Numbered from the stretch's first letter, positions 24,203 through 34,477 are shown. The stretch: 64,000 nt of DNA from an uncultured Clostridia bacterium (GCA_944385905.1 CALWZA010000025.1:35332-99331), one strand, 5' to 3'. The notes: generated from the letters alone by a model not told the origin. Program-made: numbers and translations.

Positions 24203-25906
24203 TTACGAAATTTCTTTTGCTAACATATGCTTAAATTCATTTTTCGTCATTATTTCCAATAGATAAGCGCATAAAATGTATACATTAACCGAAATTATAA
24301 GGGCTATCATCAATGAAATTTTTGCATTTAATCGAGCGGACATGTATGTATAACTAATATATGCTGCTAAACAGCACATAAGTGATGCGTAAAACGGTTT
24401 CACAAATGTTTTTATCCATTCAATTTTCACTCCTGTGAGCTTTACAAGTTCTCTTATCGACAGAACACATATTACTCCGTAGCATATTACAGTCGACATC
24501 GCCGCTCCGGTTATATCAAATCCAGGTATCGGACAAAGAACAAGATTTCCGATAAGCTTGACCGCAAGCCCCAAAAGCATTATTATAACCGGTTTATTCG
24601 CGCAGCCTATCGCCTGAAGCACAGAAAACACCGGTACGGAAACCGCTAAAAAGCAAAGTCCGGCGCTCATTACGGACAAAGGCGCGCATGCTGCCGACAC
24701 CTCTGCCAAACGATTTGAAAACAGCAGTTCCAGTATAGGCTTTGACAAAACAGCTGTTCCGAGCCCCGCCGGCATTGCTATAAATACTGTTACGAGCAGC
24801 ACAGCATTTATCCCGTTTTCAATAGCCTTTTTGTCCTTTTTTGCCCACGCCGCGGTTATTCCCGGTATCGCGCTTTTTCCAAACATCGCTGTGAAAGCGG
24901 GTACTAGTCCGAATACTGTGCCGGCTAAGCCGGTAAACGACCCATACAAAAAGTCAGGCAGCTGATTTGGCGTAACACCGGACTCAATCGCTTTAGAATA
25001 TTTTGAAAGCATTATTTCAGGCGATTCTTTTATAGCCGATTTTAGGCACCGGATTATTGTTGCAAGATCTACAAGCGATGTCAGACTTGTTATTACCGAA
25101 CCAATTGCTATAGGTATCGCTATCATCACAAGAGATTTAAAAATGTTTCGCATTCGGTCGGACGATTTGTCAGAAACTATCATCTGCCTTGTGATGCCGT
25201 CGCCTTTTATCTTATACAATATAGTTAAGTACAGGCATCCCGCCGCCGAAGACAAGGTTACTCCCAAAACTGCAGCCGCAGCAATAAACGGCAGCCCCGC
25301 TTCCTGCGCTTCCTCCGCTGTTTTGCATACTATACCGAAAACGCTCTCTCCTCTTTCGTATTGCGCGATTATGTAACTCCTTGCGGCTGATGCAAACCCC
25401 AGTCCTGCTAATAATTTAACAGCCGCTTCTATTGTCTGAGATATAGCTGTTGGCACCATATTGTTTATTCCTTCAAAATAGCCTCTGTATACTGCCGTGA
25501 CCGCACCGAAAAATATACAAGGCGCTATTGCCGCTATAGCATATACTGACTTTGGGCTGGAAACCACATATTCTGAAAGCAGTTTAGACGCTGATAACAA
25601 AAAAACTGCTGAAACAAGTCCTATTACCGAAAATCCGATAACTGATACTCTTCTTATTTTTCTTACGTTCGCGTATTTGCCGAAAGCGGCGTTTTCTGCT
25701 ACCAGTCTTGATATTGCCGCAGGAAACCCTGTTACAGACAGTGCGAATACAGGCATGAATACGGCGTAGGCACACGAAAAATATCCCATGCCGGTGCCTC
25801 CAAGCATATTCGCAAGCGGTATTTTAAACATTAAGCCTATGACTTTTGTCACTAAGACCGAGACTATCAGCACAAACGAGCCTATCAGAAACCCCTGCTT
25901 CTTCAT
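24203..25906 (-). CDS. SpoVB-like polysaccharide/lipid flippase (MOP superfamily)
   Basis: A 567-residue membrane protein with 12-14 hydrophobic segments, related to SpoVB, YabM and other lipid-linked oligosaccharide flippases. It probably moves lipid-linked cell-wall or spore-cortex precursors across the membrane. Its place upstream of mazG-hup-rqcP matches yabM of Bacillus. Sporulation cannot be concluded from this gene alone. CGGAGG lies before the ATG. Confidence 0.9.
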   Translation of the reverse strand: MKKQGFLIGSFVLIVSVLVTKVIGLMFKIPLANMLGGTGMGYFSCAYAVFMPVFALSVTGFPAAISRLVAENAAFGKYANVRKIRRVSVIGFSVIGLVSAVFLLSASKLLSEYVVSSPKSVYAIAAIAPCIFFGAVTAVYRGYFEGINNMVPTAISQTIEAAVKLLAGLGFASAARSYIIAQYERGESVFGIVCKTAEEAQEAGLPFIAAAAVLGVTLSSAAGCLYLTILYKIKGDGITRQMIVSDKSSDRMRNIFKSLVMIAIPIAIGSVITSLTSLVDLATIIRCLKSAIKESPEIMLSKYSKAIESGVTPNQLPDFLYGSFTGLAGTVFGLVPAFTAMFGKSAIPGITAAWAKKDKKAIENGINAVLLVTVFIAMPAGLGTAVLSKPILELLFSNRLAEVSAACAPLSVMSAGLCFLAVSVPVFSVLQAIGCANKPVIIMLLGLAVKLIGNLVLCPIPGFDITGAAMSTVICYGVICVLSIRELVKLTGVKIEWIKTFVKPFYASLMCCLAAYISYTYMSARLNAKISLMIALIISVNVYILCAYLLEIMTKNEFKHMLAKEIS

Positions 25907-26044
25907 CTTTTATTTGCCTCCGTTTATATATTTGTAATTTAATAATATGGACAAATCTTTCCTAATAGAAGCATAAATTGAGGAATTATATCTGATGACT
26001 GAAAATATAATAGTCTTATCTGTAAACCGAAAGGATTGATATAT

Positions 26045-27331
26045 CTGAATATTATTCTGCTCTCCGGCGGATGTGGAAAAAGACTTTGGCCTCTTTCAAA
26101 CGATGTCCGCTCAAAACAGTTTCTTAAACTGCTCAAACACGGCGAAAAATCCGAATCTATGATAGAACGTGTATTCCGTCAGATATCATGCTCTTTTTCA
26201 GACCCGAGAATAGTAATCGCTACCGGAAAGGCTCAGGCGGAATTGGTTAAATGCCGCCTTGGCAGCCGTACTGACACACATATCGTATGTGAACCGGACC
26301 GAAGAAACACCTATCCTGCAATTGCGCTGTCATGCGCCTTTTTAATTGACCGTTTGGGAGCTTCTCCTGATGAGCCAGTTATTGTTCTGCCGGCGGATCA
26401 GTTTGCGGGAAGTGATTATTTTACTGCGCTTGGTAAAATGTATTCAGCTTCGGCTGACGGCATTGCGGATCTCATACTAATGGGTATTGAGCCGTCGGAG
26501 CCATCGTCAAAATTCGGATATATTTTATCTGAAAAAGGGGTCGGCTCTTTTTCAAATGTTATCGGTTTCAGGGAAAAGCCTGATGAGCTGAGCGCATACA
26601 GGCTTATATCGGAAGGCGCCAAAGTAAACGGAGGTGTTTTTGCATTCAAGCTCGGATGGATGCTTGAAAGAGTGTACGAATCATGCGGCTTTTCCTCTTT
26701 TGACAATTTATATAACAACTATTCAACCTTAAACCCAGTCAGTTTCGACTGCGAAATAGCTGAAAACTGTAAATCAGCCGCCATGCTCTACTTTAACGGA
26801 AAATGGAAAGACCTTGGCACATGGAATTCTCTTTCTGAGGAAATTCCCACATCATCTGGAAATGTAATTTCATCTGACGATAACTTAAACTCAACTTTCA
26901 TTAATGAACTCGACATTCCCATTATTGCTCTAGGAACAAGCAACCTTATAATAGCCGCTTCTTCTGACGGTATTCTTGTGGCAGACAAGTCAAAATCGCA
27001 GCAGCTTAAGTCTTATGCTGATTTATGCCCTTCTGAATTACGATTTCAGGAATCATGCTGGGGCACGCGAAAAACCATTGAATCCTACTCGTCAGCTGAC
27101 GGTTTAAAGCCCGTATGTTACAGCGTCTGTGTCTTCTCAGGCTGCACGGCTGACTCATTAAGCTGCGATTCCGGCAGCAAACTCTATGTATTTACTAAAG
27201 GTTCGGGTCAGCTGATTACAGATTCAGGCACACGTTCTGTTTTACAGGGCGATTTCATATCAGTTGAAGCCAAAACCAGGCACAGTATCACCGCTTTTTC
27301 AGAGCTTAAATTTATTGAGGTCGACTTTTAA
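26045..27331 (+). CDS. manC: Mannose-1-phosphate guanylyltransferase
   Basis: A 428-residue nucleotidyltransferase that makes GDP-mannose from GTP and mannose-1-phosphate. The N-terminal pyrophosphorylase motif G-G-C-G-K-R-L-W-P-L-S and the later F-R-E-K-P are clear. The C-terminal ~100 residues resemble the cupin domain of bifunctional enzymes, but the HxH metal pair is missing, so isomerase activity is unlikely. There is no ATG or GTG between the upstream stop (26000) and the first motif. CTG at 26045 has AAAGGA nine bases upstream and gives the family N-terminus M-N-I-I-L-L-S-G-G; TTG at 26036 directly abuts the site. A CTG start is inferred. Confidence 0.9.
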   Translation: MNIILLSGGCGKRLWPLSNDVRSKQFLKLLKHGEKSESMIERVFRQISCSFSDPRIVIATGKAQAELVKCRLGSRTDTHIVCEPDRRNTYPAIALSCAFLIDRLGASPDEPVIVLPADQFAGSDYFTALGKMYSASADGIADLILMGIEPSEPSSKFGYILSEKGVGSFSNVIGFREKPDELSAYRLISEGAKVNGGVFAFKLGWMLERVYESCGFSSFDNLYNNYSTLNPVSFDCEIAENCKSAAMLYFNGKWKDLGTWNSLSEEIPTSSGNVISSDDNLNSTFINELDIPIIALGTSNLIIAASSDGILVADKSKSQQLKSYADLCPSELRFQESCWGTRKTIESYSSADGLKPVCYSVCVFSGCTADSLSCDSGSKLYVFTKGSGQLITDSGTRSVLQGDFISVEAKTRHSITAFSELKFIEVDF

Positions 27332-27358
27332 AGTTTCGACTGCGTTTTTCTATAATTA

Positions 27359-27400
27359 TAAAAAGCTCCCGATTAGATTTAAACGGGAGCTTTTTATATT
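27359..27400. terminator. Bidirectional terminator between manC and the lipoprotein gene
   Basis: AAAAGCTCCCG (27361-27371) pairs with CGGGAGCTTTT (27384-27394), with A/T runs on both sides. Confidence 0.9.
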
Positions 27401-27416
27401 TAATGTCTGTAGTTTC

Positions 27417-28457
27417 TTATTTACTTGTAACGCTGAAACCTAAACTTTTTATATAATCCTCGGCATAAGAGCCCTTTGCGCATACAAACTCCGTTTCACC
27501 GAACAGCCCTGAAAAATTAGTATCTCCTATCTGAGTGACGCTTTCCGGTATAGTTACCTTTTCAAGTGCTGTAGCCATAGTGAATACTCCGTCTGCTATG
27601 TATGTTATACCGGACGGAACAACAGCGGTCTTAAGCTGAGCAGTGTCGCCGTTATATCTGTATAGCGTTCCGCCAATAACTACATACTCTTCCGACGCGC
27701 TCTCGTCCCATGCTGTTGACAAAAGCGAATTAACCTCAAACTTTGTATTTTTACTTTCAACTGTTATTTTCTTTAAATTGATGCAGCCGAAAAACGCCTG
27801 AGGAGTCACTGACTCGACCGAAGCCGGTATTGTTATAGAAGTAAGATTTTCACAGTCCCAAATACCGCCTATTGTCTTTACCGTGTCAGGAAAATTTATT
27901 TTTGTCACTTTATTAGGGTTGTCAAAAAGTGATTTTCCGTTTGCGTTGTCACCCATTACGGCTACAACTGTCTTATTGCCTATCTTTGACGGTATTGTTA
28001 CCTCCTGCGCGCTTCCGAGATATTTGTATACCGCTATCCCGTCAGCCATTTCAAAAAAAAGGTATGTCTCATCATTTTCATTTTCAGATATCGATATATC
28101 GTCCTGTGATATCTCCGCTTCATCATCTTCTATTTCTATAACGTCGTCTTTATTGCTGACCTGCTCTGTTGTTGTAGTCAGAACTGTAGTTGTGACTGTT
28201 GTAGTAGCTGATGTTGTAGCCTCTTCCGTTCCTTCTGAACCGGTTGTTGTTTGCTCCTCTTCTGTTGTGCTTTCCGATGACAAAGTTACTTCTTCTGTCG
28301 GCGATTCAGATGTGTTTTCACTCACCGGAGAAGTTTCTGTCTGTGACGGGAGTTCGCCCGGCGCTTTTGTATCCTCTGTATTTTCATTTTTTCCGCATCC
28401 TGATATAACCGCCACTGCCGCTGTGATTACCGCGAATATGGCGCATTTCATTTTCAT
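27417..28457 (-). CDS. Leucine-rich-repeat (BspA-type) lipoprotein
   Basis: A 346-residue surface protein. A signal peptide ends in the lipobox V-I-S-G-C, so it should be lipid-anchored outside the membrane. Residues ~25-110 are a low-complexity Thr/Ser/Glu linker, typical of surface spacers. The C-terminal half has BspA-type repeats (for example I-T-I-P-A-S-V-E-S-V and V-T-I-P-E-S-V-T-Q-I). Such proteins often bind host or surface ligands; the ligand is not known. It has a consensus promoter. Confidence 0.88.
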   Translation of the reverse strand: MKMKCAIFAVITAAVAVISGCGKNENTEDTKAPGELPSQTETSPVSENTSESPTEEVTLSSESTTEEEQTTTGSEGTEEATTSATTTVTTTVLTTTTEQVSNKDDVIEIEDDEAEISQDDISISENENDETYLFFEMADGIAVYKYLGSAQEVTIPSKIGNKTVVAVMGDNANGKSLFDNPNKVTKINFPDTVKTIGGIWDCENLTSITIPASVESVTPQAFFGCINLKKITVESKNTKFEVNSLLSTAWDESASEEYVVIGGTLYRYNGDTAQLKTAVVPSGITYIADGVFTMATALEKVTIPESVTQIGDTNFSGLFGETEFVCAKGSYAEDYIKSLGFSVTSK

Positions 28458-28525
28458 ATATTAACTCTTCCTTTCAGTATTTGACTTTGCTCTTTGACAA
28501 ATATTTTCATCAAGTCGCACAACAC

Positions 28526-28554
28526 ATTATACTCAATCCCGTCAAAATTGTCAA
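28526..28554 (-). promoter_or_regulatory. Consensus promoter for the LRR lipoprotein gene
   Basis: On the minus strand a perfect TTGACA (28549-28554) and a perfect TATAAT (28526-28531) are 17 bases apart. Confidence 0.85.
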
Positions 28555-28692
28555 CTCATACGCATAATGATTCTATTAAGCCGATTTTACGTAAAAGCTT
28601 TTATATAAAACAACTTTTATGTCTGAATAATTGCACTCCGCATACAAAAACTATCATATACTTTTTAAATTGTGAAAGGATATGAACAGTAA

Positions 28693-29949
28693 ATGAGACC
28701 GATAGCTATAACACAAGTAAAAGGCATTGAGGTTATTGACTCGAGGGGAAACCCTACAGTTAAAGCAATGGTTTTTCTTTCAGACGGAAGTTTTGCGTGC
28801 GCCTGCTCACCGTCAGGAGCCTCAACAGGCAGCTTTGAAGCAGTCGAGCTGCGTGACGGTACAGGCAGATACGGCGGGAAAGGAGTTTCAAAGGCTGTTG
28901 AAAACATAAACTCACGCATTTCTACCGCTCTTTTTGGTATGAACGTTTATGACCAGGAGCTTTTAGACCTTAAGATGATTGAGCTTGACGCGACGGAAAA
29001 CAAATCGAATTTAGGAGCTAACGCTATTCTTGCTGTCTCCCTTGCCTGTGCGAAAGCGGCGGCAAAATCGCTCGGACTTCAGCTTTTTCAATATTTAGGC
29101 GGAATAAACGCGAAGACTCTTCCCGTTCCTATGATGAATATTTTAAACGGCGGAGCTCATGCCGCAAACAGCCTTGACACTCAGGAATTTATGATTATGC
29201 CTGTCGGATTCAAAAGCTTTGCGGAAGCTTTGCAGGCAGGATGTGAAATTTATCATGCTCTCGGCTCAATTTTAAAATCAAAAGGTTTATCAACCGGAGT
29301 CGGCGACGAGGGCGGCTTTGCTCCCGATTTGCCGTCGGACGAGGCGGCTGTTGAACTGATAATTCAGGCTGTAAATTCCGCAGGGTATTCAACCGAAGAG
29401 GTTAAAATAGCTCTTGACATCGCCTCATCGGAATGGGCTCACGGGCAATCATATAAGCTTCCCAAAAAAGGCATGTCTCTATCTTCGGACGAACTTATTA
29501 TGCGCCTCGAAAGCCTTTGCGGCAAATACCCTGTTATCTCTGTTGAAGACGGGCTCGGCGAAGAGGATTATGACGGCTGGAAAAAGCTTACTCAAAGGCT
29601 TGGAGGAAAAATTCAGCTTGTCGGCGATGATTTGTTCGTAACAAACGTAAAACGCCTTTCCGACGGCATCAAAGGGAAATATGCCAATGCCATTCTCATC
29701 AAGCCAAACCAGATAGGCACCCTTACAGAGACGCTCAGCGCTGTTCGTCTTGCTCAAAACAACGGCTACGGCGTTATTATTTCGCATCGCTCAGGCGAAA
29801 CTGAGGACACATCGATAGCTGACATCGCAGTTGCTGTAAGCTCGGGTCAAATCAAAACAGGAGCGCCGTGCAGAGGGGAACGAACCGCTAAATACAACCG
29901 TTTGCTTCAAATCGAGAGTCTTATAACTAACCCTGTATACGGAAAATAA
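28693..29949 (+). CDS. eno: Enolase
   Basis: A 418-residue enolase converting 2-phosphoglycerate to phosphoenolpyruvate. Catalytic and metal residues are in place: [28 protein letters not shown], the catalytic lysine in L-I-K-P-N-Q and [10 protein letters not shown]. Small departures from the usual pattern (S in place of E in A-S-T-G-S-F, P after L-I-K) suggest a somewhat divergent copy. AAAGGA is 12 bases before the ATG, slightly long. No other glycolytic gene is adjacent. Confidence 0.96.
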   Translation: MRPIAITQVKGIEVIDSRGNPTVKAMVFLSDGSFACACSPSGASTGSFEAVELRDGTGRYGGKGVSKAVENINSRISTALFGMNVYDQELLDLKMIELDATENKSNLGANAILAVSLACAKAAAKSLGLQLFQYLGGINAKTLPVPMMNILNGGAHAANSLDTQEFMIMPVGFKSFAEALQAGCEIYHALGSILKSKGLSTGVGDEGGFAPDLPSDEAAVELIIQAVNSAGYSTEEVKIALDIASSEWAHGQSYKLPKKGMSLSSDELIMRLESLCGKYPVISVEDGLGEEDYDGWKKLTQRLGGKIQLVGDDLFVTNVKRLSDGIKGKYANAILIKPNQIGTLTETLSAVRLAQNNGYGVIISHRSGETEDTSIADIAVAVSSGQIKTGAPCRGERTAKYNRLLQIESLITNPVYGK

Positions 29950-29950
29950 T

Positions 29951-29981
29951 AAAAAATGCCCGTATCTTATTGACACGGGCA
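29951..29981 (-). terminator. Terminator after gpsA
   Basis: In minus orientation TGCCCGT pairs with ACGGGCA and TTTTTTATTATTTT follows. There is no T run on the plus strand, so enolase transcription may not stop here. Confidence 0.8.
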
Positions 29982-29997
29982 AAAAATATCATATTTA

Positions 29998-30996
29998 TCA
30001 GTCAGACCATGTCGTTTCACTGCGGTATGGTCTGTACATAAGGTCTCTCAAAGCCGCTCTCCTGTCCTTGTTTTCAAACATGATTTTATGAAGCTCCTCT
30101 GTTATAGGCATTTCTACCCCAAGACTCTTAGCAAGGTCGTACGCTACCTTAGCGCATGTATATCCCTCGACAGTTCCGACTCTCCTGACAGCCTCGTCGG
30201 CTTCGATTCCTTTTCCTATCAGTATTCCCGCACGGAAATTTCGGCTGTGCATACTTGTACAGGTTACAATAAGATCGCCTAAGCCGGATAGTCCGACAAA
30301 TGTTTCGGGCCTTGCTCCGAGCTTTACTCCCAGTCTGGTCATTTCGTTAAGACCTCTTGTCATAAGCGCTGCTCTGCTGTTGTCGCCAAGCTCCATTCCT
30401 TCAAGTATTCCGGAACACAGGGCAATTATGTTTTTTAAAGCTCCGCCGATTTCACAGCCTATCACATCGTGATTTACATACAGGCGCAGAGTTCCGTCGG
30501 ATATAGTTTTTTGGATATACTCGGCGCAGTCGGCATAATCGGACGCTACCGCCACCGCCGTCGGTATTCCTCTCGCAAGCTCCTCGGCGTGAGACGGACC
30601 GGACAGCACTACTATTTTGTTATCCGGCAGAGTTTCGGATATAACCTCGCTCATTCTTTTAAAAGTTGCGTTTTCAAGTCCCTTTGCCGTGCTTACTATT
30701 ATAGTCTCGGGACTGATATACGGTTTTGCCTGACCGCACACGTCTCTTACAAACTGAGTCGGAATTCCGACAATAACAATATCTTTTCCGCTGACGCACG
30801 ATATGTCTGTTGTAAGCTTTATTGATTCCGGCACCGTTACTCCCGGGAGCTTTGACTTAAGCTCTCCTGTTCTGAGTATAGCGTCAATTTCATCCTTAAA
30901 CGCCGACCATACCGTAACCTCATGTCCGATTCTGTCGCACAAAACCGCAAGGGCGAGTCCGAATCCTCCGGAGCCTAAAATGGTTATTGAAGCCAA
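29998..30996 (-). CDS. gpsA: Glycerol-3-phosphate dehydrogenase [NAD(P)+]
   Basis: A 332-residue enzyme that reduces dihydroxyacetone phosphate to sn-glycerol-3-phosphate for phospholipid synthesis. The Rossmann motif L-G-S-G-G-F-G-L-A-L-A is at the N-terminus and the catalytic lysine lies in G-A-L-K-N-I-I-A. The start is TTG at 30996, supported by AAGGAGG eight bases upstream. plsY, which uses its product, is 13 bases upstream in the same operon. Confidence 0.96.
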   Translation of the reverse strand: MASITILGSGGFGLALAVLCDRIGHEVTVWSAFKDEIDAILRTGELKSKLPGVTVPESIKLTTDISCVSGKDIVIVGIPTQFVRDVCGQAKPYISPETIIVSTAKGLENATFKRMSEVISETLPDNKIVVLSGPSHAEELARGIPTAVAVASDYADCAEYIQKTISDGTLRLYVNHDVIGCEIGGALKNIIALCSGILEGMELGDNSRAALMTRGLNEMTRLGVKLGARPETFVGLSGLGDLIVTCTSMHSRNFRAGILIGKGIEADEAVRRVGTVEGYTCAKVAYDLAKSLGVEMPITEELHKIMFENKDRRAALRDLMYRPYRSETTWSD

Positions 30997-31009
30997 AATT
31001 CATGCCTCC

Positions 31010-31663
31010 TTATTTTTTCTTAAAAGAAAATTTATTCTCTGTGCCGCTCATAAGCCGTTTAATATTTGCGCTGTGTCTGAAAACAACCGTCAGGGCTATT
31101 GCCGCCGCAAGTATTGTATGAAGCCAGACGTTTTCATATCCGTCTCTGATATACTGAAGAGCTCCCGTCAAAAGCGGATACAGCGCCGCGGCTGTTATCG
31201 AGCCGACCGACACGTACTTTGTAAAGAGTATTACAATTATAAACACTGGTATTTCTATGCAAAAAACAAGCGGGTCAATCGCTAAAAGGCTTGTTGCCGC
31301 GACAAGGGCGCCTTTTCCGCCTTTAAATTTATAGAACACTGGAAAAATATGTCCTAATGTTACCGCAAAGCTAGCAAGATACAGTATTGTATTCAAATCA
31401 ATATCAAGCTCATCCGCTCCGAACGCTTTCGCGAGAAATTTTGTGAGGAAAACCGCCACCACGCCCTTTGCGAGGTCTAAAATCAAGGTTACAGCCGCCG
31501 TCGGCGCGCCGAATGTTCTGTAAACGTTGGTAAGGCCGGCGCTCTTGCTTCCGTAATCCCTTATGTCCTTTCGCTTGACTATTTTGCACACCGTTATCGC
31601 TGTGTTTACGCTTCCTATCAGATATGATAAAATAATCCCTGCTGTTATAGCCGCATATACCAT
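31010..31663 (-). CDS. plsY: Acyl-phosphate:glycerol-3-phosphate acyltransferase PlsY
   Basis: A 217-residue membrane acyltransferase that puts the first acyl chain on glycerol-3-phosphate. Family motifs include S-Y-L-I-G-S-V-N near the N-terminus, the conserved R-D-Y-G-S-K-S-A-G-L-T-N and G-H-x-F-P-V-F-Y-K-F-K-G-G-K-G. Several hydrophobic helices are present. It lies between der and gpsA, a common clostridial order that links it directly to its substrate supply. plsX is not in the window. Confidence 0.95.
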   Translation of the reverse strand: MVYAAITAGIILSYLIGSVNTAITVCKIVKRKDIRDYGSKSAGLTNVYRTFGAPTAAVTLILDLAKGVVAVFLTKFLAKAFGADELDIDLNTILYLASFAVTLGHIFPVFYKFKGGKGALVAATSLLAIDPLVFCIEIPVFIIVILFTKYVSVGSITAAALYPLLTGALQYIRDGYENVWLHTILAAAIALTVVFRHSANIKRLMSGTENKFSFKKK

Positions 31664-31725
31664 TTAAACTGATCTCCTTTTCCCCGCTAACGAAGATTTT
31701 TTTATTTTTACACATAACGGCGCTT

Positions 31726-33060
31726 TTACTTTACGTCGCTTTTATCTCTTTCCCTGATAACAAACCTGACAGGCGTTCCTGTCAGCCCGAAAGTCTCACG
31801 TATTTGATTTTCAATATACCTTTGATACGAAAAATGAAACAGCTCCGCTCGGTTCACAAAAGCCACAAAAGTAGGCGGCTTTGTAGACGCCTGCGTCATA
31901 TAGTAAATCTTAAGTCTTCTTCCCTTATCCGACGGAGGCTGAACCCTTGTTGTCGCATATGACAAAACGTCGTTGAGCTTTCCGGTTGAAATCCTTACGG
32001 AATTCTGCTCGGCAACATTTTTAATCATTTCAAAAAGCTTTTCCATTCTCAAGCCGGTTTTCGCCGATATAAACACAAAAGGCACATAATCCATAAACGG
32101 AAGGTTCTTTTTCAAGTCCTTTATAAATTCGTCCATTGTATTTGTCTGCTTGTTTTCAAGAGCGTCCCACTTATTAACTGCTACTACACAGCCTTTTCCC
32201 TGCTCGTGAGCATAACCCGCTACTTTTGAGTCCTGATCGGTAAATCCGACTGTAGCGTCTATTACTATTACAGCGACGTCGGCTCGGTCAACAGCCATGT
32301 ATGACCTGAGCACGCTGTATCTCTCGATGCTGTCAAGAACTTTTGACTTTTTTCGTATTCCTGCGGTATCAATGAAAATAAATTTTCCGCTTGAGTTTTC
32401 AATTACTGTATCCGTCGCGTCACGGGTCGTTCCTGCGATATCCGATACGATAACCCTTTCCTCGCCCGCAATTTTATTGATTATTGAGGACTTTCCTACG
32501 TTCGGCTTTCCAATTACAGCCACCTTGATATATTCTTCGCCGATATCGTCCTCTGAAACAGCTTCAAACTCAGCAACAACTCTGTCAAGCAAATCCCCTG
32601 TGCCGTAGCCGTGAACGGAAGAAACCTCGACAGGGTCGCCGAGTCCGAGATTGTAAAACTCATAAAACTCAGGTTCAGGCTGGCCGAGCTTGTCGCATTT
32701 GTTTACGCACAAAACCACCGGCTTTCCGGACTTTTTGAGCATTGACGCGACTTCATAGTCATCAGCCGTTACTCCTGTTTTGATATCCGTGACAAGTATA
32801 ATAACGTCAGCCTTTGAAATTGCTATCTCCGCCTGACGGCGCATCTGAGATAAAATCACGTCGTTTGAATTAGGCTCTATTCCGCCCGTATCAACGAGCA
32901 TAAACTCATGGCTTAACCACTCGCATTTTGCGTAAATTCGGTCGCGCGTTACTCCAGGAGTATCTTCAACTATCGAAAGACGCTGACCTATCAATTTATT
33001 AAACAGCGTGGATTTTCCGACATTCGGTCTTCCCACAACCGCTACTACCGGCAATGCCAC
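31726..33060 (-). CDS. der: Ribosome-assembly GTPase Der (EngA)
   Basis: A 444-residue protein with two tandem GTPase domains and a C-terminal KH-like domain, needed for 50S maturation. Both P-loops are present (G-R-P-N-V-G-K-S-T and G-K-P-N-V-G-K-S-S) as are N-K-C-D and N-K-W-D. The open frame begins at 33075, but the GGAGGTG at that spot is the ribosome site, so the GTG at 33060, six bases after it, is the better start. Confidence 0.96.
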   Translation of the reverse strand: MALPVVAVVGRPNVGKSTLFNKLIGQRLSIVEDTPGVTRDRIYAKCEWLSHEFMLVDTGGIEPNSNDVILSQMRRQAEIAISKADVIILVTDIKTGVTADDYEVASMLKKSGKPVVLCVNKCDKLGQPEPEFYEFYNLGLGDPVEVSSVHGYGTGDLLDRVVAEFEAVSEDDIGEEYIKVAVIGKPNVGKSSIINKIAGEERVIVSDIAGTTRDATDTVIENSSGKFIFIDTAGIRKKSKVLDSIERYSVLRSYMAVDRADVAVIVIDATVGFTDQDSKVAGYAHEQGKGCVVAVNKWDALENKQTNTMDEFIKDLKKNLPFMDYVPFVFISAKTGLRMEKLFEMIKNVAEQNSVRISTGKLNDVLSYATTRVQPPSDKGRRLKIYYMTQASTKPPTFVAFVNRAELFHFSYQRYIENQIRETFGLTGTPVRFVIRERDKSDVK

Positions 33061-33079
33061 AAGCTTCACCTCCAATTAT

Positions 33080-34390
33080 TTATATTCCGAGCATTGCTTC
33101 AAGCAGCTGCGCTCCGTCGTTCGCGACGGCAGCAACCCTAACTCTCAAAGCCTTTTCAATATCTTCTGTAGTTAAATCGTCAAGAAAAACATTGCTTCCC
33201 GCTCTGAGCATTGAAGATGATATAATCATTTCTTTCCATTCAGTATCTTCTATTTGCTCTGACATTTGTTTAATAATATCCTGAGCGGTCAAAAGTCCGC
33301 TTACTGTTATTGTTTCGCCGAAAAAGTCATTGCGGATCCTATATACCTTTACATCTAACCCTTGGTATTTATCCATTGCCTTTTTAGCAAGAGAAAAAAT
33401 CGTATCATAAGCCGCATATCCGGTTACAACTCCGACGCAGCGGTTACCGCTCCACTCTGTGGTTTTCAAAGCGAAGTCAAACTCATCAATAAGAGACCTT
33501 AGAAGTCCTACCCCGTTTTCATACTGGGGATAGTCCTCATAATAGTCGGCGTTCGGAATCTCCTTCTGTGCTGTGAGATAAAACTCGTCTGCCGCAAAAA
33601 CAACTCTTGAGCCGTACTTTTTCAAAAAATCCGCCTGCCTTGCCTCGATAAGCTCAAGGACGCCGGAAGCAGTCTGTTTATTATAAAGCTCAAGTTTTGT
33701 AAGTCCTTCCCTGTACTTTGTGAGTCCAACGGGGACAACTGCTACCGACTGAATAGCCGGCATCAGAGCCTCGAGGTCGTCAAGCGTCCTTAAAAGCTCC
33801 TCCCCGTCGTTCCAGCCGGGACAAAGCACTATCTGACAGTTCATTTTTAGTCCAGCGTCCGCCATCATTTTTAAATACTTCAGCTTTTCTCCGGCAAAAC
33901 GGTTGTTCATCATTTTGCATCTAAGCTCGGGGTTAGTGGTATGCACCGAAACGTTTATATTCAGGCGCATTTTAATAATCCTGTCGATATCCTTATCGGA
34001 CAGATTTGTAAGCGTTACATAATTTCCCTGCAAAAACGAAAGCCTCGCGTCGTCATCCTTAAAATACAAGGTTTCTCTCATTCCCGGAGGCATCTGGTCT
34101 ATAAAACAAAAAACGCACTTATTAGTACACGTCTTTTTTTCGTCCATCAAAAATGTGTCAAACTCAAGTCCCAAATCGTCGTATTCTGATTTTTTTATAC
34201 TTACCGTAAATTCCTTATCATCTCGTAAAAGCTCAAGCTTCAGGTTATTGTCAGCCGCATAAAACATATAATCGAGTACGTCCTGAATCTCGTTGCCGTT
34301 TATTTCAAGCAAAATATCACCGGCTTTGACATTTGCTTTTGCCGCAGGAGATTTTCTTTCAACGCTCTTAATTTCAACTCCGTTTTTCAT
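33080..34390 (-). CDS. DUF512 protein with PDZ and radical-SAM-like Fe-S motif
   Basis: A 436-residue protein: an N-terminal PDZ-like domain (residues ~1-70), then a radical-SAM-type cysteine motif C-T-N-K-C-V-F-C and the DUF512 region with F-I-D-Q-M-P-P-G-M. The family usually lies next to der in Firmicutes and also occurs in cyanobacteria. Its substrate is not established; a role in ribosome or RNA modification is only suggested by the der neighbour. GGAGG lies before the ATG. Confidence 0.88.
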   Translation of the reverse strand: MKNGVEIKSVERKSPAAKANVKAGDILLEINGNEIQDVLDYMFYAADNNLKLELLRDDKEFTVSIKKSEYDDLGLEFDTFLMDEKKTCTNKCVFCFIDQMPPGMRETLYFKDDDARLSFLQGNYVTLTNLSDKDIDRIIKMRLNINVSVHTTNPELRCKMMNNRFAGEKLKYLKMMADAGLKMNCQIVLCPGWNDGEELLRTLDDLEALMPAIQSVAVVPVGLTKYREGLTKLELYNKQTASGVLELIEARQADFLKKYGSRVVFAADEFYLTAQKEIPNADYYEDYPQYENGVGLLRSLIDEFDFALKTTEWSGNRCVGVVTGYAAYDTIFSLAKKAMDKYQGLDVKVYRIRNDFFGETITVSGLLTAQDIIKQMSEQIEDTEWKEMIISSSMLRAGSNVFLDDLTTEDIEKALRVRVAAVANDGAQLLEAMLGI

Positions 34391-34430
34391 TTTACGACCT
34401 CCGCTCAGAGACTTTTCGACACATAATGAT

Positions 34431-34466
34431 AAAAAAAGCCAAAGAAGGAATGCTCCTTCCTTGGCT
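34431..34466 (-). terminator. Terminator after rpmF
   Basis: In minus orientation AGCCAA-G-GAAGGA pairs with TCCTTC-T-TTGGCT and seven T follow. Confidence 0.9.
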
Positions 34467-34477
34467 TCTGAAGAAGA

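Noticed and set aside
27900..28464. Long plus-strand open frame opposite the LRR lipoprotein
   Set aside because: It mirrors the Ser/Thr-rich linker of the minus-strand gene, and has no ribosome site. The minus gene has a consensus promoter and lipobox.
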